Part shown: positions 1-9,313 of the stretch, in pieces
Numbering within the stretch: position 1 is the first letter of the stretch
How the letters are laid out: each line of letters begins with the position of its first letter
Assembly (NCBI RefSeq): GCF_014207565.1
Contig: NZ_JACHGJ010000005.1
Span: 124,001 to 188,000, forward strand
Reading direction: 5' to 3'
Origin: Spirochaeta isovalerica
Lineage (GTDB): Bacteria > Spirochaetota > Spirochaetia > DSM-2461
DNA: 64,000 nt
The notes under the pieces: model-generated
What the model was told of the DNA's origin: nothing
The model's input: only the letters and a program-made list of their open reading frames with translations
Databases searched by the model: none
Position numbers and translations under genes: made by a program

Positions 1-1362
1 ATAATGATTTCAGGATTGATAATGCTGATGGCCCCTCTCGCGGCCCAGACAGAAGTCATAACTATCGATAAGGCAATTCAGTTGCTTCACATGAACAACC
101 TGGACATCAAAGCCAAGGCTTTTGATTTGAAGGTTGCCGAGAGGAACAGGAAAACGGTTTGGAATAACTTTCTGCCGACGCTGGGGGTCTCTGCCGGATC
201 GGCACTGATGATGAACCCGGGATATATGGAGTCAGTTACAGATTACTCAAATTTTCCATCAGTGGTTACCATAGACGAACCCGCCGGACCGGACGACGCC
301 AGATTGGGTCTCGATGTGAGCTTCAACGCCCAGCTTATGATCAACACGGCACTGGGAGCGGGAATCAGAAACTATGTTCTACAGTACGAAGCCGGGGAGA
401 TATCCTATGAAATGGCTGTCAAAGGGCTGGAAATGAATACCAAGATCCAGTTCTACAGCCTTCTCAATATGCAGGAACAGATCAAGATCATGACAAAAGG
501 AATCGATCTGGCGGAAAAGCGCTACCTGCAGGTGCAGGAGAACTACCGCAACGGCCTTATCCCCGAACTTGATGTTCTGCGGACCCAGGTCGGTTACGAA
601 AGCCAGAAACCGGGACTGTCCACTATGAAAACCCAGTACCAGAATATGCTTATGGGTTTCAAAGTCATGCTGGGAATCGATATGAACCAGGAAGTTGAAC
701 TTGATGGTTCCCTCGACATAGACACGTACCGTTTCGACGGAGACGATCTGATTGAAAAGTACCTCGGCAAATCCCTGAGCCTGAAAGCAATGAACAAAAA
801 TCTGGAAGTGCTGGAAAATACGAAAAAGATGCAGTCTCTCTACGCCTGGACACCGACACTTATGCTGGGTTACAACCTGACTGCAGCCAGCTATAACCCC
901 TGGGCCAGAGACTATCCCACCGAGACGGACTCCTGGTCATTCCCCGATGATTTCGGAACAATAACTCTGGGACTTTCCATCAACCTCGACAACTACATCC
1001 CCGGATCAAAAAAGAGCGTGGAAATCAACAACATGAAAGACCAGATCGCCCAGCTGAAACTGTCGATCCAGCAGTCTGCCCTCCAGGCGGAAGTGGATGT
1101 TCTCAATACACTGTCCAAGCTGGAAAACTCCATTCAGCAGCTCGAAGCCAACAGGCTGAACGTGGAACTGGCCCGCAAAGCCTACGAGATGACCAGCGAA
1201 GCCTACAATCTGGGAACCAAGGAACTGCTCGATGTTGAGTCCGCACAGAATGACCTTCTCAGCGCCGAAGCGAAAGTGCTGGGAGAGCAGTTCAACTATC
1301 TTTCCGGGCTTCTGAACCTGGAATACACATTAAATACGTCTATTGAGGAGATTTTGAAATAA
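1..1362 (+). CDS. TolC-family outer-membrane efflux protein (5' end probably outside window)
   Basis: Outer-membrane channel subunit of a tripartite efflux pump, exporting substrates handed over by the RND pump encoded two genes downstream. The protein reads as long amphipathic helices (about residues 20-230 and 250-450) with the duplicated coiled-coil pattern of the TolC/OEP family, and ends in typical family sequence (SEAYNLGTKELLDVESAQN). The first in-frame ATG is at 4, but the peptide then begins with the hydrophobic part of a signal sequence (ending LAAQ) without the usual basic N-terminus. The frame is open to base 1, so the true start is probably upstream of the window. Its stop is 2 nt before the adaptor gene, so the genes are co-transcribed. 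Confidence 0.9.
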   Translation: MMISGLIMLMAPLAAQTEVITIDKAIQLLHMNNLDIKAKAFDLKVAERNRKTVWNNFLPTLGVSAGSALMMNPGYMESVTDYSNFPSVVTIDEPAGPDDARLGLDVSFNAQLMINTALGAGIRNYVLQYEAGEISYEMAVKGLEMNTKIQFYSLLNMQEQIKIMTKGIDLAEKRYLQVQENYRNGLIPELDVLRTQVGYESQKPGLSTMKTQYQNMLMGFKVMLGIDMNQEVELDGSLDIDTYRFDGDDLIEKYLGKSLSLKAMNKNLEVLENTKKMQSLYAWTPTLMLGYNLTAASYNPWARDYPTETDSWSFPDDFGTITLGLSINLDNYIPGSKKSVEINNMKDQIAQLKLSIQQSALQAEVDVLNTLSKLENSIQQLEANRLNVELARKAYEMTSEAYNLGTKELLDVESAQNDLLSAEAKVLGEQFNYLSGLLNLEYTLNTSIEEILK

Positions 1363-1364
1363 TA

Positions 1365-2342
1365 ATGAGCGATACGGAAAAGAAAAAAAGCAAAATACCG
1401 GGACTGTTGATTACCCTCGCGGTTCTGGTATTGGCCATAGGTACGGTTTACGTTCTCAGAGAACGGAACAAAACAGCCCAGGCTGAGCTGGCATCGGAAG
1501 CGACTGTCGAAACCGAACAGGTTTTCGCCGTCAACACGACGCCGGCCACCGAAGGGCGCATTATGGATTACCTCTATGTCAACGGAGATATTGTCTCCGG
1601 AGATGTGGTGGATGTCTATCCCGATACGGCGGGAAAACTCACCGATATCCGCGTATCCACAGGCGACAGAGTGAAAAAAGGCGACCTGCTGGCCTATGTA
1701 GACCCATCGCGCCCGGGAATGAATTTCACAAACAGCCCGGTTTACAGCCCCATCAGCGGTACCGTAACCTCTTTCCCGGGAAATGAAGGCTCGACTGTGG
1801 CCGGACAGTCTCCCATCGCCACGATCGGAGACCTGAGCAACCTTCAGGTCAGATCCTATATATCGGAACGTAAAATTTCCATGATCGCACTGGGTATGCC
1901 GGCGAAACTGACCTTCGAAGCCTATCCCGGCGAGACATTTCTGGCGCGGATTACGGAAATCAGCCCTGTGGTTGACCCCTCGTCCCGTTCCATGGAGATC
2001 AAACTCAGCCTGAACAGCCGCAACACCCGGATCAAGTCGGGAATGTTCACCAAGGTGAAAATAACAACATCGGTCAAAGACAACGTCGTCAAAATTCCCA
2101 CGGACTGCATCAGCGAGAGATACGATGAAAAATTCGTCTATGTCGTCAGTGCCGATGAAAAAGCTGAGAAACGGATTATCGTTTCCGGTATTTCAGTCGG
2201 AGATGTGACGGAAATCCTCTCGGGGATTTCACCGGGTGAAAAAGTGGTTATTCAGGGTCAGTCTCTTCTGGAGGATGGCGTTCCCGTTAAAGTGATCAAG
2301 GAAATTGCACCTCTGACTGAATCGGCAGAAAAAGAGGGCTGA
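1365..2342 (+). CDS. Efflux RND transporter periplasmic adaptor (membrane fusion protein)
   Basis: HlyD/MdtA-type adaptor linking the inner-membrane RND pump to TolC. Residues 12-30 form one N-terminal membrane anchor after a lysine-rich start. A lipoyl-like half motif follows (about 85-115, GKLTDIRVSTGDRVKKGDLL) and is completed near 125-160. A beta-barrel segment (about 165-240) and a membrane-proximal domain (about 250-315, ISPGEKVVIQGQSLL) come after. The long alpha-hairpin seen in MdtA/AcrA is very short, because the two lipoyl halves are separated by only about 20 residues. Middle gene of a three-gene pump operon, with 2-nt gaps on both sides. Confidence 0.93.
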   Translation: MSDTEKKKSKIPGLLITLAVLVLAIGTVYVLRERNKTAQAELASEATVETEQVFAVNTTPATEGRIMDYLYVNGDIVSGDVVDVYPDTAGKLTDIRVSTGDRVKKGDLLAYVDPSRPGMNFTNSPVYSPISGTVTSFPGNEGSTVAGQSPIATIGDLSNLQVRSYISERKISMIALGMPAKLTFEAYPGETFLARITEISPVVDPSSRSMEIKLSLNSRNTRIKSGMFTKVKITTSVKDNVVKIPTDCISERYDEKFVYVVSADEKAEKRIIVSGISVGDVTEILSGISPGEKVVIQGQSLLEDGVPVKVIKEIAPLTESAEKEG

Positions 2343-2344
2343 TT

Positions 2345-5300
2345 ATGAGCATAACCCGTACAGTCGTCAATAAGCCGGTAACGATTTTCGTTGCCTTTGT
2401 CATTCTCATAGGGCTGGGGCTCTATATCAGTCCCCAGATTCCTCTGGATCTTTATCCTGAAATCAATCCGCCGATTCTGGTTGTGTTCTCCAATTATGAA
2501 GGAGCCGGTCCGGAAGAAGTTGAAAATACGCTGACCCGGCCACTGGAAGGCCAGCTGACTAATGTGAGCAACATAAAAGGTATGACGTCCACCTCTTCCG
2601 AGGGGACCAGTATGATCCTGCTGGAATTCGGCTGGGGACAGGATATTTCCGAATCGGCCAATGAAGTTCGCGATAAGCTGGAGTTTATAAAGGATTTTCT
2701 GCCGGAAAAAGCCGGTTCGCCGCAGATTTTTAAATTCGACCCGTCCATGCTGCCGATTCTCGATCTGGTTATCCGGGGAGACAGAACTCCGGAAGAACTG
2801 CTTCAGATTGCCGAGGATACGGTTCAGCCGCTCATCGAGCAGGTTGAAGGGGTTTCCATGACCTCCGTGACAGGAGGCCGCAAGCCCATAGTCAAAGTGG
2901 AGATTTCCGCCAACAGGCTCGATGCCTACGGCCTGACGCTGACTCAGGTGACTCAGGCTCTGCAGACTCAGAATATTCAAATCGGCGCGGGAAGCATCGA
3001 AGAGGGTTCCAAGAAATTCCTGATCAGGACTTCAGGGGAATTCGATTCTCTCGATGATATCCGCAACACAGTCGTTACCTATAAAGGCGGAGTCGTAATG
3101 CCCGGCCAGCCGGTGAACCCGGCGAAAGTCATCAAACTCGATGATCTTGCCGACGTGACAATGGGATTTGAGGACCAGGCGAGCGCCGTTTATATCAACG
3201 GGGAACCGGGCGTCAATATTTCCGTGCAGAAACAGACGGGAACAAACTCGGTCCAGACGGCGGATAATGTCATCGCCCGTCTCGAGGAAATAAACAAAGT
3301 CCTCCCATACGGCGTTAAAGTTGAGGTTATCAGCGACACGACCCAGATGATCCGCATGACCCTCGATCAGGTTATCTCATCAGCCCTGACCGGTGCCATT
3401 TTCGCCATGGTGATTCTCTTCATCTTCCTGCGGAGCGTGAAAAGCACATTCATCATCGGACTGTCCATTCCGGTATCTCTGCTGATCACCCTCATGGCCA
3501 TGTACTTTTTCGGTCTGACGCTCAACCTTCTGACCCTGACCGGTCTGATCCTGGGCATCGGTATGATCGTGGACTCGTCCATCGTTATTCTGGAAAACAT
3601 ATACCGCTACAGGGAGAAAGGAGCCAAGCTGACGGCTTCGGCCCTTCTAGGAACACAGGAAATGATTATGGCCATAACCGCCTCTATCCTGACTACAATC
3701 TGTGTTTTCCTGCCCATGCTGATGTTCAAATCCGAGCTCGACGTTATCGGGGTTATGTTTCAGGATCTGGCTTTTACCATCGTCATCGCCCTGCTCTCCT
3801 CCCTGCTTATCGCCATAACGCTGGTGCCGACTCTGGCCGGACGGTTTATTCCGCTCCATACGAAAAAACAGAAACCTGTTAAAAACAAAGTGCTCCGGTC
3901 TATCGATGACTTTATGGAAAAGCTCTTCTCCGGTCTCGATAATTCCTACATGAAATCTCTCCATACGGTTCTGGACCATAAGGGCGCCACGATATCCATC
4001 GTCATTATCATCTTTGCCGCTTCTGTGGCCCTTTTCTCAACGGTGGGAATCAACTTTCTGCCCACATCGGGCGATGACTTCGTCCAGGTCGGCATCGAAC
4101 TGCCGGTTGGAACCAAACTGGACGTAACGGAAGATGTCATAAACCAGTTCCAGTACTATGTGGAAAACGAAATCGAAGGATACACCGATATTATCGTAAC
4201 GACTGGAAGCGGCGGCGGATTTTTCGGAGAGACTCCCAGCAACAAGGGATCGATCAAGATACTTCTGCCCAAGTATGAAGAGAGGATCGAAACATCCGAT
4301 GAGATCAAAGAGCTTCTGAGATCTCATTTCGATGACTTTCCCTCTGTCAAATTCAGCTTCTCCTCCGGCCAGATGGGTATGGGAGGATCTGCCAGCCCTA
4401 TCGACGTTATCGTCAAATCGGAAGATCTGAAACTGGCCGGCGAAACAGCCATACAGATACGGGACCTGATTCAGGAGCAGATCCCTGAAGTAACGGAACC
4501 GACAGTCAGCCTGAATGAAGGTCTGCCCCAGATTGAAGTCAATGTGGACAGGGAAAAAGCCTACGCTCTGGGACTGAACATATACAGCATCGGAAGCGAA
4601 ATCAGCGCCAATATCGACGGAAAATCCGCAGGGATCTACCGTTCCGGCGGTGACGAGTTCGATATAAAAGTTCTTCTCGAAGAAGAAGACCGGAAGAGCC
4701 TCGACGATCTTAACAATATTTTCATAATGAACCAGATGGGAGAGAAAATTCCCGTATCCAACTTCGCCACTCTGGAAAGAACGACAGGGCCGACCAGCAT
4801 AAACAGGGAAGACCAGTCGAGAGTTCTCCATGTGACCGGAGGACTGAAGCCCGGCGCTTCGACAAGTGCTGTGGAGGCGAAGGTGAGGGATCTCGTTACA
4901 TCCAACATCGTTGCCGATGACAACGTGATTATCGATTTCGGCGGGGACTGGGCGCAGATTATGGAGATGATTGTCAAGTTCCTCGTCATCATGGTCATCG
5001 CCGTTGCCCTGGTATTCGCCGTTATGGCATCGCAGTTCGAATCGCTGCTCGACCCCTTTATCATCTTCCTCTGTCTGCCGCTTATGGCCGTGGGGGTTAT
5101 CTGGATTTACATCATCACGGGAACGACCTTCAGCATGTTCACCGCTGTCGGTCTGGTCATGCTAGCCGGTATCGTCGTTAACAACGGGATCGTACTGGTG
5201 GACTACACCAATCTGCTGAGAGAGAGAGGACTGACGATCCGCGAAGCCTGCGTTCAGGCGGGAGGAAACAGACTCAGACCGATTCTGATGACAACCCTAA

Positions 5301-5497
5301 CTACGATTCTGGGAATGGTGCCTATGGCGTTCTTCCCCGGAGAGGGATCGGAGCTTGTTCAGCCGATCGGTCTGACCGTTATCGGCGGACTGACTGTCAA
5401 TACGCTCGGAACGCTTTATCTCGTTCCGGTTCTCTACTCGATTTTCAACAGAAAGCACAAGAACAACAGACTTGAAATCGGGGAGGCGGCCAAATGA
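2345..5497 (+). CDS. RND multidrug efflux pump, inner-membrane permease
   Basis: Proton-driven RND (AcrB/HAE-1 superfamily) transporter of 1050 residues, the normal family length. It has an N-terminal TM1 (about 12-30), two large periplasmic porter loops and two blocks of membrane helices (about 335-540 and 865-1040). In TM4 the motif is IVDSSIVILEN, so one Asp is kept where AcrB has a DD pair. The TM10 region reads VNNGIVLVDY, with Asn where AcrB has Lys. This pattern resembles the SwrC-like branch rather than AcrB. It overlaps the next gene by 4 nt (ATGA), implying translational coupling. Confidence 0.95.
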   Translation: MSITRTVVNKPVTIFVAFVILIGLGLYISPQIPLDLYPEINPPILVVFSNYEGAGPEEVENTLTRPLEGQLTNVSNIKGMTSTSSEGTSMILLEFGWGQDISESANEVRDKLEFIKDFLPEKAGSPQIFKFDPSMLPILDLVIRGDRTPEELLQIAEDTVQPLIEQVEGVSMTSVTGGRKPIVKVEISANRLDAYGLTLTQVTQALQTQNIQIGAGSIEEGSKKFLIRTSGEFDSLDDIRNTVVTYKGGVVMPGQPVNPAKVIKLDDLADVTMGFEDQASAVYINGEPGVNISVQKQTGTNSVQTADNVIARLEEINKVLPYGVKVEVISDTTQMIRMTLDQVISSALTGAIFAMVILFIFLRSVKSTFIIGLSIPVSLLITLMAMYFFGLTLNLLTLTGLILGIGMIVDSSIVILENIYRYREKGAKLTASALLGTQEMIMAITASILTTICVFLPMLMFKSELDVIGVMFQDLAFTIVIALLSSLLIAITLVPTLAGRFIPLHTKKQKPVKNKVLRSIDDFMEKLFSGLDNSYMKSLHTVLDHKGATISIVIIIFAASVALFSTVGINFLPTSGDDFVQVGIELPVGTKLDVTEDVINQFQYYVENEIEGYTDIIVTTGSGGGFFGETPSNKGSIKILLPKYEERIETSDEIKELLRSHFDDFPSVKFSFSSGQMGMGGSASPIDVIVKSEDLKLAGETAIQIRDLIQEQIPEVTEPTVSLNEGLPQIEVNVDREKAYALGLNIYSIGSEISANIDGKSAGIYRSGGDEFDIKVLLEEEDRKSLDDLNNIFIMNQMGEKIPVSNFATLERTTGPTSINREDQSRVLHVTGGLKPGASTSAVEAKVRDLVTSNIVADDNVIIDFGGDWAQIMEMIVKFLVIMVIAVALVFAVMASQFESLLDPFIIFLCLPLMAVGVIWIYIITGTTFSMFTAVGLVMLAGIVVNNGIVLVDYTNLLRERGLTIREACVQAGGNRLRPILMTTLTTILGMVPMAFFPGEGSELVQPIGLTVIGGLTVNTLGTLYLVPVLYSIFNRKHKNNRLEIGEAAK

Positions 5498-5772
5498 AAA
5501 GAGTGGAACTCATAGCTAATCATTCCGTTGAAGAGGATCTTTTCGAAGCTTTTGAGAGAAGAGATATCGTCAAAGCTTTTACGAAAATTCCTTCGGTACA
5601 TGGAGCCGGAAACAGCACGCCGAAAAGGGGTGACCATATCTGGCCCGAGGAAAACTTTCTTCTCCTCATTTTCTGTGAAGATGAAGAAGCGGAACTGATA
5701 AGCCAGTCCGTATCGGAAGTAAAAGAGCATTTTCACGGTGAAGGAATAAAACTCTTCATTTCACAGATGTAA
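5494..5772 (+). CDS. PG0541-type small transporter-associated protein (PII-like)
   Basis: A 92-residue cytoplasmic protein whose start overlaps the RND pump stop by 4 nt. The sequence (MKRVELIANHSVEEDLFEAF at the start, a central ENFLLLIFCEDEEA strand, and a helix plus strand at the end) fits a ferredoxin-like beta-alpha-beta fold. It resembles the small PG0541 family that accompanies RND pumps in Bacteroidetes and spirochaetes. Function is not established to my knowledge. Its position at the end of the pump operon suggests a regulatory or assembly role. The assignment rests on recalled family pattern and context, so confidence in family is moderate. Confidence 0.7.
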   Translation: MKRVELIANHSVEEDLFEAFERRDIVKAFTKIPSVHGAGNSTPKRGDHIWPEENFLLLIFCEDEEAELISQSVSEVKEHFHGEGIKLFISQM

Positions 5773-5784
5773 GAATATTAACGG

Positions 5785-5813
5785 CTCCGGCACTTGTTGC
5801 CGGAGTTTTTTTT
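5785..5813 (+). terminator. Rho-independent terminator of the efflux operon
   Basis: An 8-bp perfect stem (CTCCGGCA / TGCCGGAG) with a 5-nt loop is followed by eight T residues, 12 nt after the last stop of the operon. Confidence 0.9.
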
Positions 5814-5930
5814 ATATCCAATATTAACATATCTTAAGATACTCTATTTAAACACGGCTAAAAGCTAAACTTCTCATGGCATACATCTTGCTGATGTATA
5901 TGTAAATTAGTACATCGGAGGACAAACAGA

Positions 5931-6776
5931 ATGGAGTCAATTACAGAGGCTGTGCTGAAATATCAGGATACAGGAGAAGGCTACGATGCCCTGATCGAAC
6001 GCATCAGTCTGATCATCTACAACTATCCCAACCGGATCAGCTCTTTGTCAGAAGAGGATAAATGTGATTTTTATCTCAGTTTTTACAGCCGCATTAATGG
6101 GCTGATTAACAACTTCACCTACCAGGGCCGGGCCTTTGAAGCCCTGCTGAATCAAACGCTGAAATGGCACTCCCGTTCCTATCTATCCAAGCTGAAAAAG
6201 GAAAAGCACCTTATGGCCGTGGAGGTGCGGGAAGAAGAAATTAAAATCAAAGATCTTTTTTCTGAGGCTTCCGAAGAGAGCGAAATAAACAGGATCGAGA
6301 TAAATCTGAAAAGCAATGCTTCCCGCAAAAGACTGCTTTACCTGGTTCTCATGGACACGCCGAACATCAGCGATAGAGAAATGGAACAATTCTCCCGTAT
6401 GACAGGATATGACAGCGATTGGCTTCTCGCTCTTAAAGACAGAATTAACGAAATGCTTCACAGCCGAAGCGGAAGATTGACCATATTGAGGGAGAAGCGA
6501 AATAACTACTTTTCGAAGCTTCAGTATTACCAGCTGCTACTCTCTGAAGAACTGAACCCCGCCAAAAAAGCGATTTATCACGATAAAATCAACGTTCTTA
6601 AAAAAAGGCTCGCTGATACGAGACGCGACATATCTAAAGTGCCTGTGAGGCCGACTCACAACGAAATTGCCGAACTTCTGGGCGTTCCAAAGGGGACAGT
6701 CGATTCGGGTCTTCACTATTTTCGCAAAAAAGTCAGGGATTACCATCTGGAAAACGGCTATAGTCTATTTTCCTAA
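5931..6776 (+). CDS. Sigma-70-like / helix-turn-helix regulatory protein
   Basis: 281-residue, highly helical soluble protein. The C-terminus (about residues 240-275: HNEIAELLGVPKGTVDSGLH) is a clear region-4-type helix-turn-helix like those of sigma-70 factors. The N-terminal 90 residues (DALIERISLIIYNYPNRIS, then DFYLSFYSRINGLINNFTYQ) loosely resemble sigma region 2. Between them lies a charged, probably coiled linker of about 130 residues, longer than in ECF factors. A strong SD (GGAGG at 5917-5921) precedes the ATG. It is followed 20 nt later by rdgB. It may be an atypical sigma factor or a DNA-binding relative; no anti-sigma gene is adjacent. Confidence 0.6.
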   Translation: MESITEAVLKYQDTGEGYDALIERISLIIYNYPNRISSLSEEDKCDFYLSFYSRINGLINNFTYQGRAFEALLNQTLKWHSRSYLSKLKKEKHLMAVEVREEEIKIKDLFSEASEESEINRIEINLKSNASRKRLLYLVLMDTPNISDREMEQFSRMTGYDSDWLLALKDRINEMLHSRSGRLTILREKRNNYFSKLQYYQLLLSEELNPAKKAIYHDKINVLKKRLADTRRDISKVPVRPTHNEIAELLGVPKGTVDSGLHYFRKKVRDYHLENGYSLFS

Positions 6777-6796
6777 AAGGTATTATCCTTTTCATC

Positions 6797-7393
6797 ATGG
6801 AAATAGTATTAGCGACAGGCAACCTCCACAAAAAAGAAGAGCTTGCTGAAATTTTAAGCGGTCACAGGGTTTTGCTGCCTTCCGATTTAGGCAGTTCCTT
6901 TGATTGCATAGAAGATGGAGAAACCTATCTGGATAACGCCCTGATAAAAGCCAGGGCTCTTTATCAAGTTGTCAAACGACCAGTCATAGCAGACGATTCG
7001 GGGATCTCCGTTCCCGCACTCGGCGGCGCACCGGGTGTCTATTCCGCCCGTTACGGTTCGGAAGAAGCGGGGCGAATGCTCGAAAGCCCGGAGCGTAACG
7101 ACTTCCTCCTGAAAAAAATGGAACACATCCGGGACAGAAAAGCCTTCTTTGTCTGTTCCATGGTTCTCATGCTCGATGATTACAGAATCTACACAGTACA
7201 GGAAACATTTTCCGGCGAGATAGCCCGCGAACCCTTCGGCGGTGGAGGCTTCGGATATGACCCCCTGTTCTATCTTGAAGAATACGGCAAAACAGTTGCC
7301 CAGCTACCGGCCGATGTGAAAAACCGCATATCCCACAGAGGGAAAGCGGGAGCTGCCATTAAAGATATAATGGACCGCCTCGAATCAATGTGA
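6797..7393 (+). CDS. rdgB: XTP/dITP diphosphatase (RdgB/HAM1 family)
   Basis: Nucleotide-pool sanitising pyrophosphatase that hydrolyses dITP, XTP and ITP to monophosphates. Hallmarks are the N-terminal LATGNLHKKEEL, the metal and base pocket IADDSGISVPALGGAPGVYSA, GGGGFGYDPLF, and the C-terminal KNRISHRGKA. The 198-residue length is normal. There is no SD before the ATG. A TATTAT box ends 10 nt upstream, so a very short leader is possible. Confidence 0.95.
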   Translation: MEIVLATGNLHKKEELAEILSGHRVLLPSDLGSSFDCIEDGETYLDNALIKARALYQVVKRPVIADDSGISVPALGGAPGVYSARYGSEEAGRMLESPERNDFLLKKMEHIRDRKAFFVCSMVLMLDDYRIYTVQETFSGEIAREPFGGGGFGYDPLFYLEEYGKTVAQLPADVKNRISHRGKAGAAIKDIMDRLESM

Positions 7394-7416
7394 TTATAAT
7401 TAAGGAGTAAAAAAAT

Positions 7417-9213
7417 ATGTCAAAAACCATACCCGAAAGAAAAGATGTGAAAAAAGAGCACCAGTGGAACCTGGTCAAGCTCTTCGAATCGGAAACCAAG
7501 TGGGAAGAAGCACTGAAGGATTTCGAAAAAATGATCCCCGCTCTGGGGGATTTCAAAGGCAGACTGGGGCTCTCTTCCGACAGCCTGAAAAGCTGCCTCG
7601 ATTACATGAACAAAGTGGATCAGCTCGATGAGAGACTGGGTGTTTACGCCTTCCTCCGCCAGGCGGAAGATCAGGGAAACAGCGAATCGACCGGGAGAAT
7701 GTCCCGCTACATGAGAGTGGCGACACAGGCGGGAGCTGCCTCGAGCTGGTTCCGCCCCGAACTGCTCTCTCTCGACGACAAAACAATCAAGAGCTACATG
7801 ACAGATAAGAAACTCTCCGATTACAGGATTTCCCTCAACAAACTGCTCCGTTACAAACCTCATACGCTCAGCGAGAAAGAGGAAACCCTTCTTGCCAAAC
7901 AACAGGAATTTACCTCGACTCCGAACAAAGCCTTCAACGCTCTGACCAATGTGGATATGGATTTCGGAACCATTGATACGAAAGAGGGAACCCGGCCCCT
8001 GACTAACGCCACTTTCAATCTCCTGCTTCAAAACGAAGATCCTGAAGTCAGAAAGAAAACATACGACCAGTTCTACGGAAAACTGGAAGAACATAAGAAC
8101 ACGATCGCCGAACTCTACGGCGGCAGCGTGCAGACCGATATTTTCAATTCTTCGATCCGGGGATTCTCCAGTGCCAGAAAAGCCAGTCTTTTCGCCGACG
8201 ATGTCCCCGAAGAAGTATATGACAGCCTCATTCAGGCCGTTAATGACAGTCTTCCAGCCCTCCATGATTATTATGCTCTTCGCAAAGAGGTCCTGGGGCT
8301 TGATGAACAGCATATCTATGACACCAAGACGCCTCTCGTCAAAGATATTAAAGCCGAACACTCTTACGAAGAAGCCGTGGAGAAAATATATTCCGCCCTT
8401 GAACCGCTGGGTGAGGAATACAGATCGACTCTCCGCGACGGGCTTCTGGGCAACTGGGTCGACCGCTATGAAAACAAAGGGAAACGGTCCGGAGCCTTCT
8501 CCTACGGAACATATAACGGCGAGCCCTACATCATGATGAACTATAACGATGAGAATATCCGGGATATGTTCACTCTGGCCCATGAAGGCGGACACTCCAT
8601 GCACTCCTGGTACTCGGTAAAGAACAATCCTTTCCAGCATTACAACTATGCCATTTTCGAAGCGGAAGTAGCCTCGACTTTCAACGAACAGCTGCTCTCC
8701 GACTATATGATGAAAAACACCGATTCCAAAGAGATGAAAGCCTATCTCATCGGAAATCAGATTGATGATATTCTGGCCACTGTCTACCGGCAGACCATGT
8801 TCGCCGAATACGAGCATATATGCCATAAAATGGTCGAAGAGGGGCAGCCTCTCACAATTGACTCGCTGCGCGCCGAATACAGAAAACTTCTGGAAAAATA
8901 TTTCGGCCCCTCGGTTATCCTGGAAGAAACGAGCGACCTGGAAGGACTGAGGATCCCCCATTTTTACAGAGCTTTTTATGTCTACAAATACGCCACAGGA
9001 CTTTCGGCATCCATTTCGCTGGCCCGAAGGGTACTCGGTGGCGGAGAACGGGAAAAGGAGGATTATCTGAACTTTCTGAAATCCGGCGGATCCCGATTTC
9101 CCCTCGAATCGCTGAAACTGGCAGGCGTGGACATGAGTAAGCCGGAGCCGGTAAAAACGGCGCTGGAGCACTTCGCATCACTGGTTAAGGAATTGAGAGC
9201 CCTGCTCACCTGA
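7417..9213 (+). CDS. pepF: Oligoendopeptidase F (M3B zinc metallopeptidase)
   Basis: Cytoplasmic zinc peptidase that degrades short peptides. 598 residues, the family length. The gluzincin motif HEGGH lies near residue 389 (TLAHEGGHSMHSWYS), with the third zinc ligand Glu about 26 residues later (NYAIFEAEVASTF). An N-terminal oligopeptidase-F helical domain precedes it (about 115-185). A good SD (AAGGAG, 7401-7406) precedes the ATG. A hairpin lies over and after the stop codon. Confidence 0.95.
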   Translation: MSKTIPERKDVKKEHQWNLVKLFESETKWEEALKDFEKMIPALGDFKGRLGLSSDSLKSCLDYMNKVDQLDERLGVYAFLRQAEDQGNSESTGRMSRYMRVATQAGAASSWFRPELLSLDDKTIKSYMTDKKLSDYRISLNKLLRYKPHTLSEKEETLLAKQQEFTSTPNKAFNALTNVDMDFGTIDTKEGTRPLTNATFNLLLQNEDPEVRKKTYDQFYGKLEEHKNTIAELYGGSVQTDIFNSSIRGFSSARKASLFADDVPEEVYDSLIQAVNDSLPALHDYYALRKEVLGLDEQHIYDTKTPLVKDIKAEHSYEEAVEKIYSALEPLGEEYRSTLRDGLLGNWVDRYENKGKRSGAFSYGTYNGEPYIMMNYNDENIRDMFTLAHEGGHSMHSWYSVKNNPFQHYNYAIFEAEVASTFNEQLLSDYMMKNTDSKEMKAYLIGNQIDDILATVYRQTMFAEYEHICHKMVEEGQPLTIDSLRAEYRKLLEKYFGPSVILEETSDLEGLRIPHFYRAFYVYKYATGLSASISLARRVLGGGEREKEDYLNFLKSGGSRFPLESLKLAGVDMSKPEPVKTALEHFASLVKELRALLT

Positions 9214-9243
9214 TATTTTTTCAGGTGCCGGTAACCTGGCTAG

Positions 9244-9269
9244 GGGAGAAAGGATTATTTCCTTCTCCC
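9244..9269 (+). terminator. Possible terminator hairpin after pepF
   Basis: A 10-bp stem (GGGAGAAAGGA / TCCTTCTCCC) with one bulged A and a small loop, about 30 nt after the pepF stop. No clear U-tract follows, so the function is less certain than for other hairpins in the window. Confidence 0.45.
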
Positions 9270-9278
9270 ATATCCATA

Positions 9279-9307
9279 TTGATTTTTCGTCCATCCCCCG
9301 TCATAAT
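9279..9307 (+). promoter_or_regulatory. Promoter, leaderless type, for the EXPERA gene
   Basis: TTGATT (9279-9284), 17-nt spacer, CATAAT (9302-9307), then only 6 nt to the ATG at 9314. The predicted transcript start coincides with the start codon, and no SD is present. Confidence 0.65.
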
Positions 9308-9313
9308 CTCCTC

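Noticed and set aside
3540-3610. Damaged proton relay in the RND pump (only one Asp in TM4)
   Set aside because: The single-Asp VD-S/N-SIV pattern is, from memory, common in SwrC-like RND pumps, so it is not evidence of inactivity.
7420-9171. 583-codon open frame on the minus strand opposite pepF
   Set aside because: Full-length antisense shadow of a clear M3B peptidase gene. No SD, no domain pattern, and phenylalanine/valine-rich composition as expected from antisense of acidic coding sequence.
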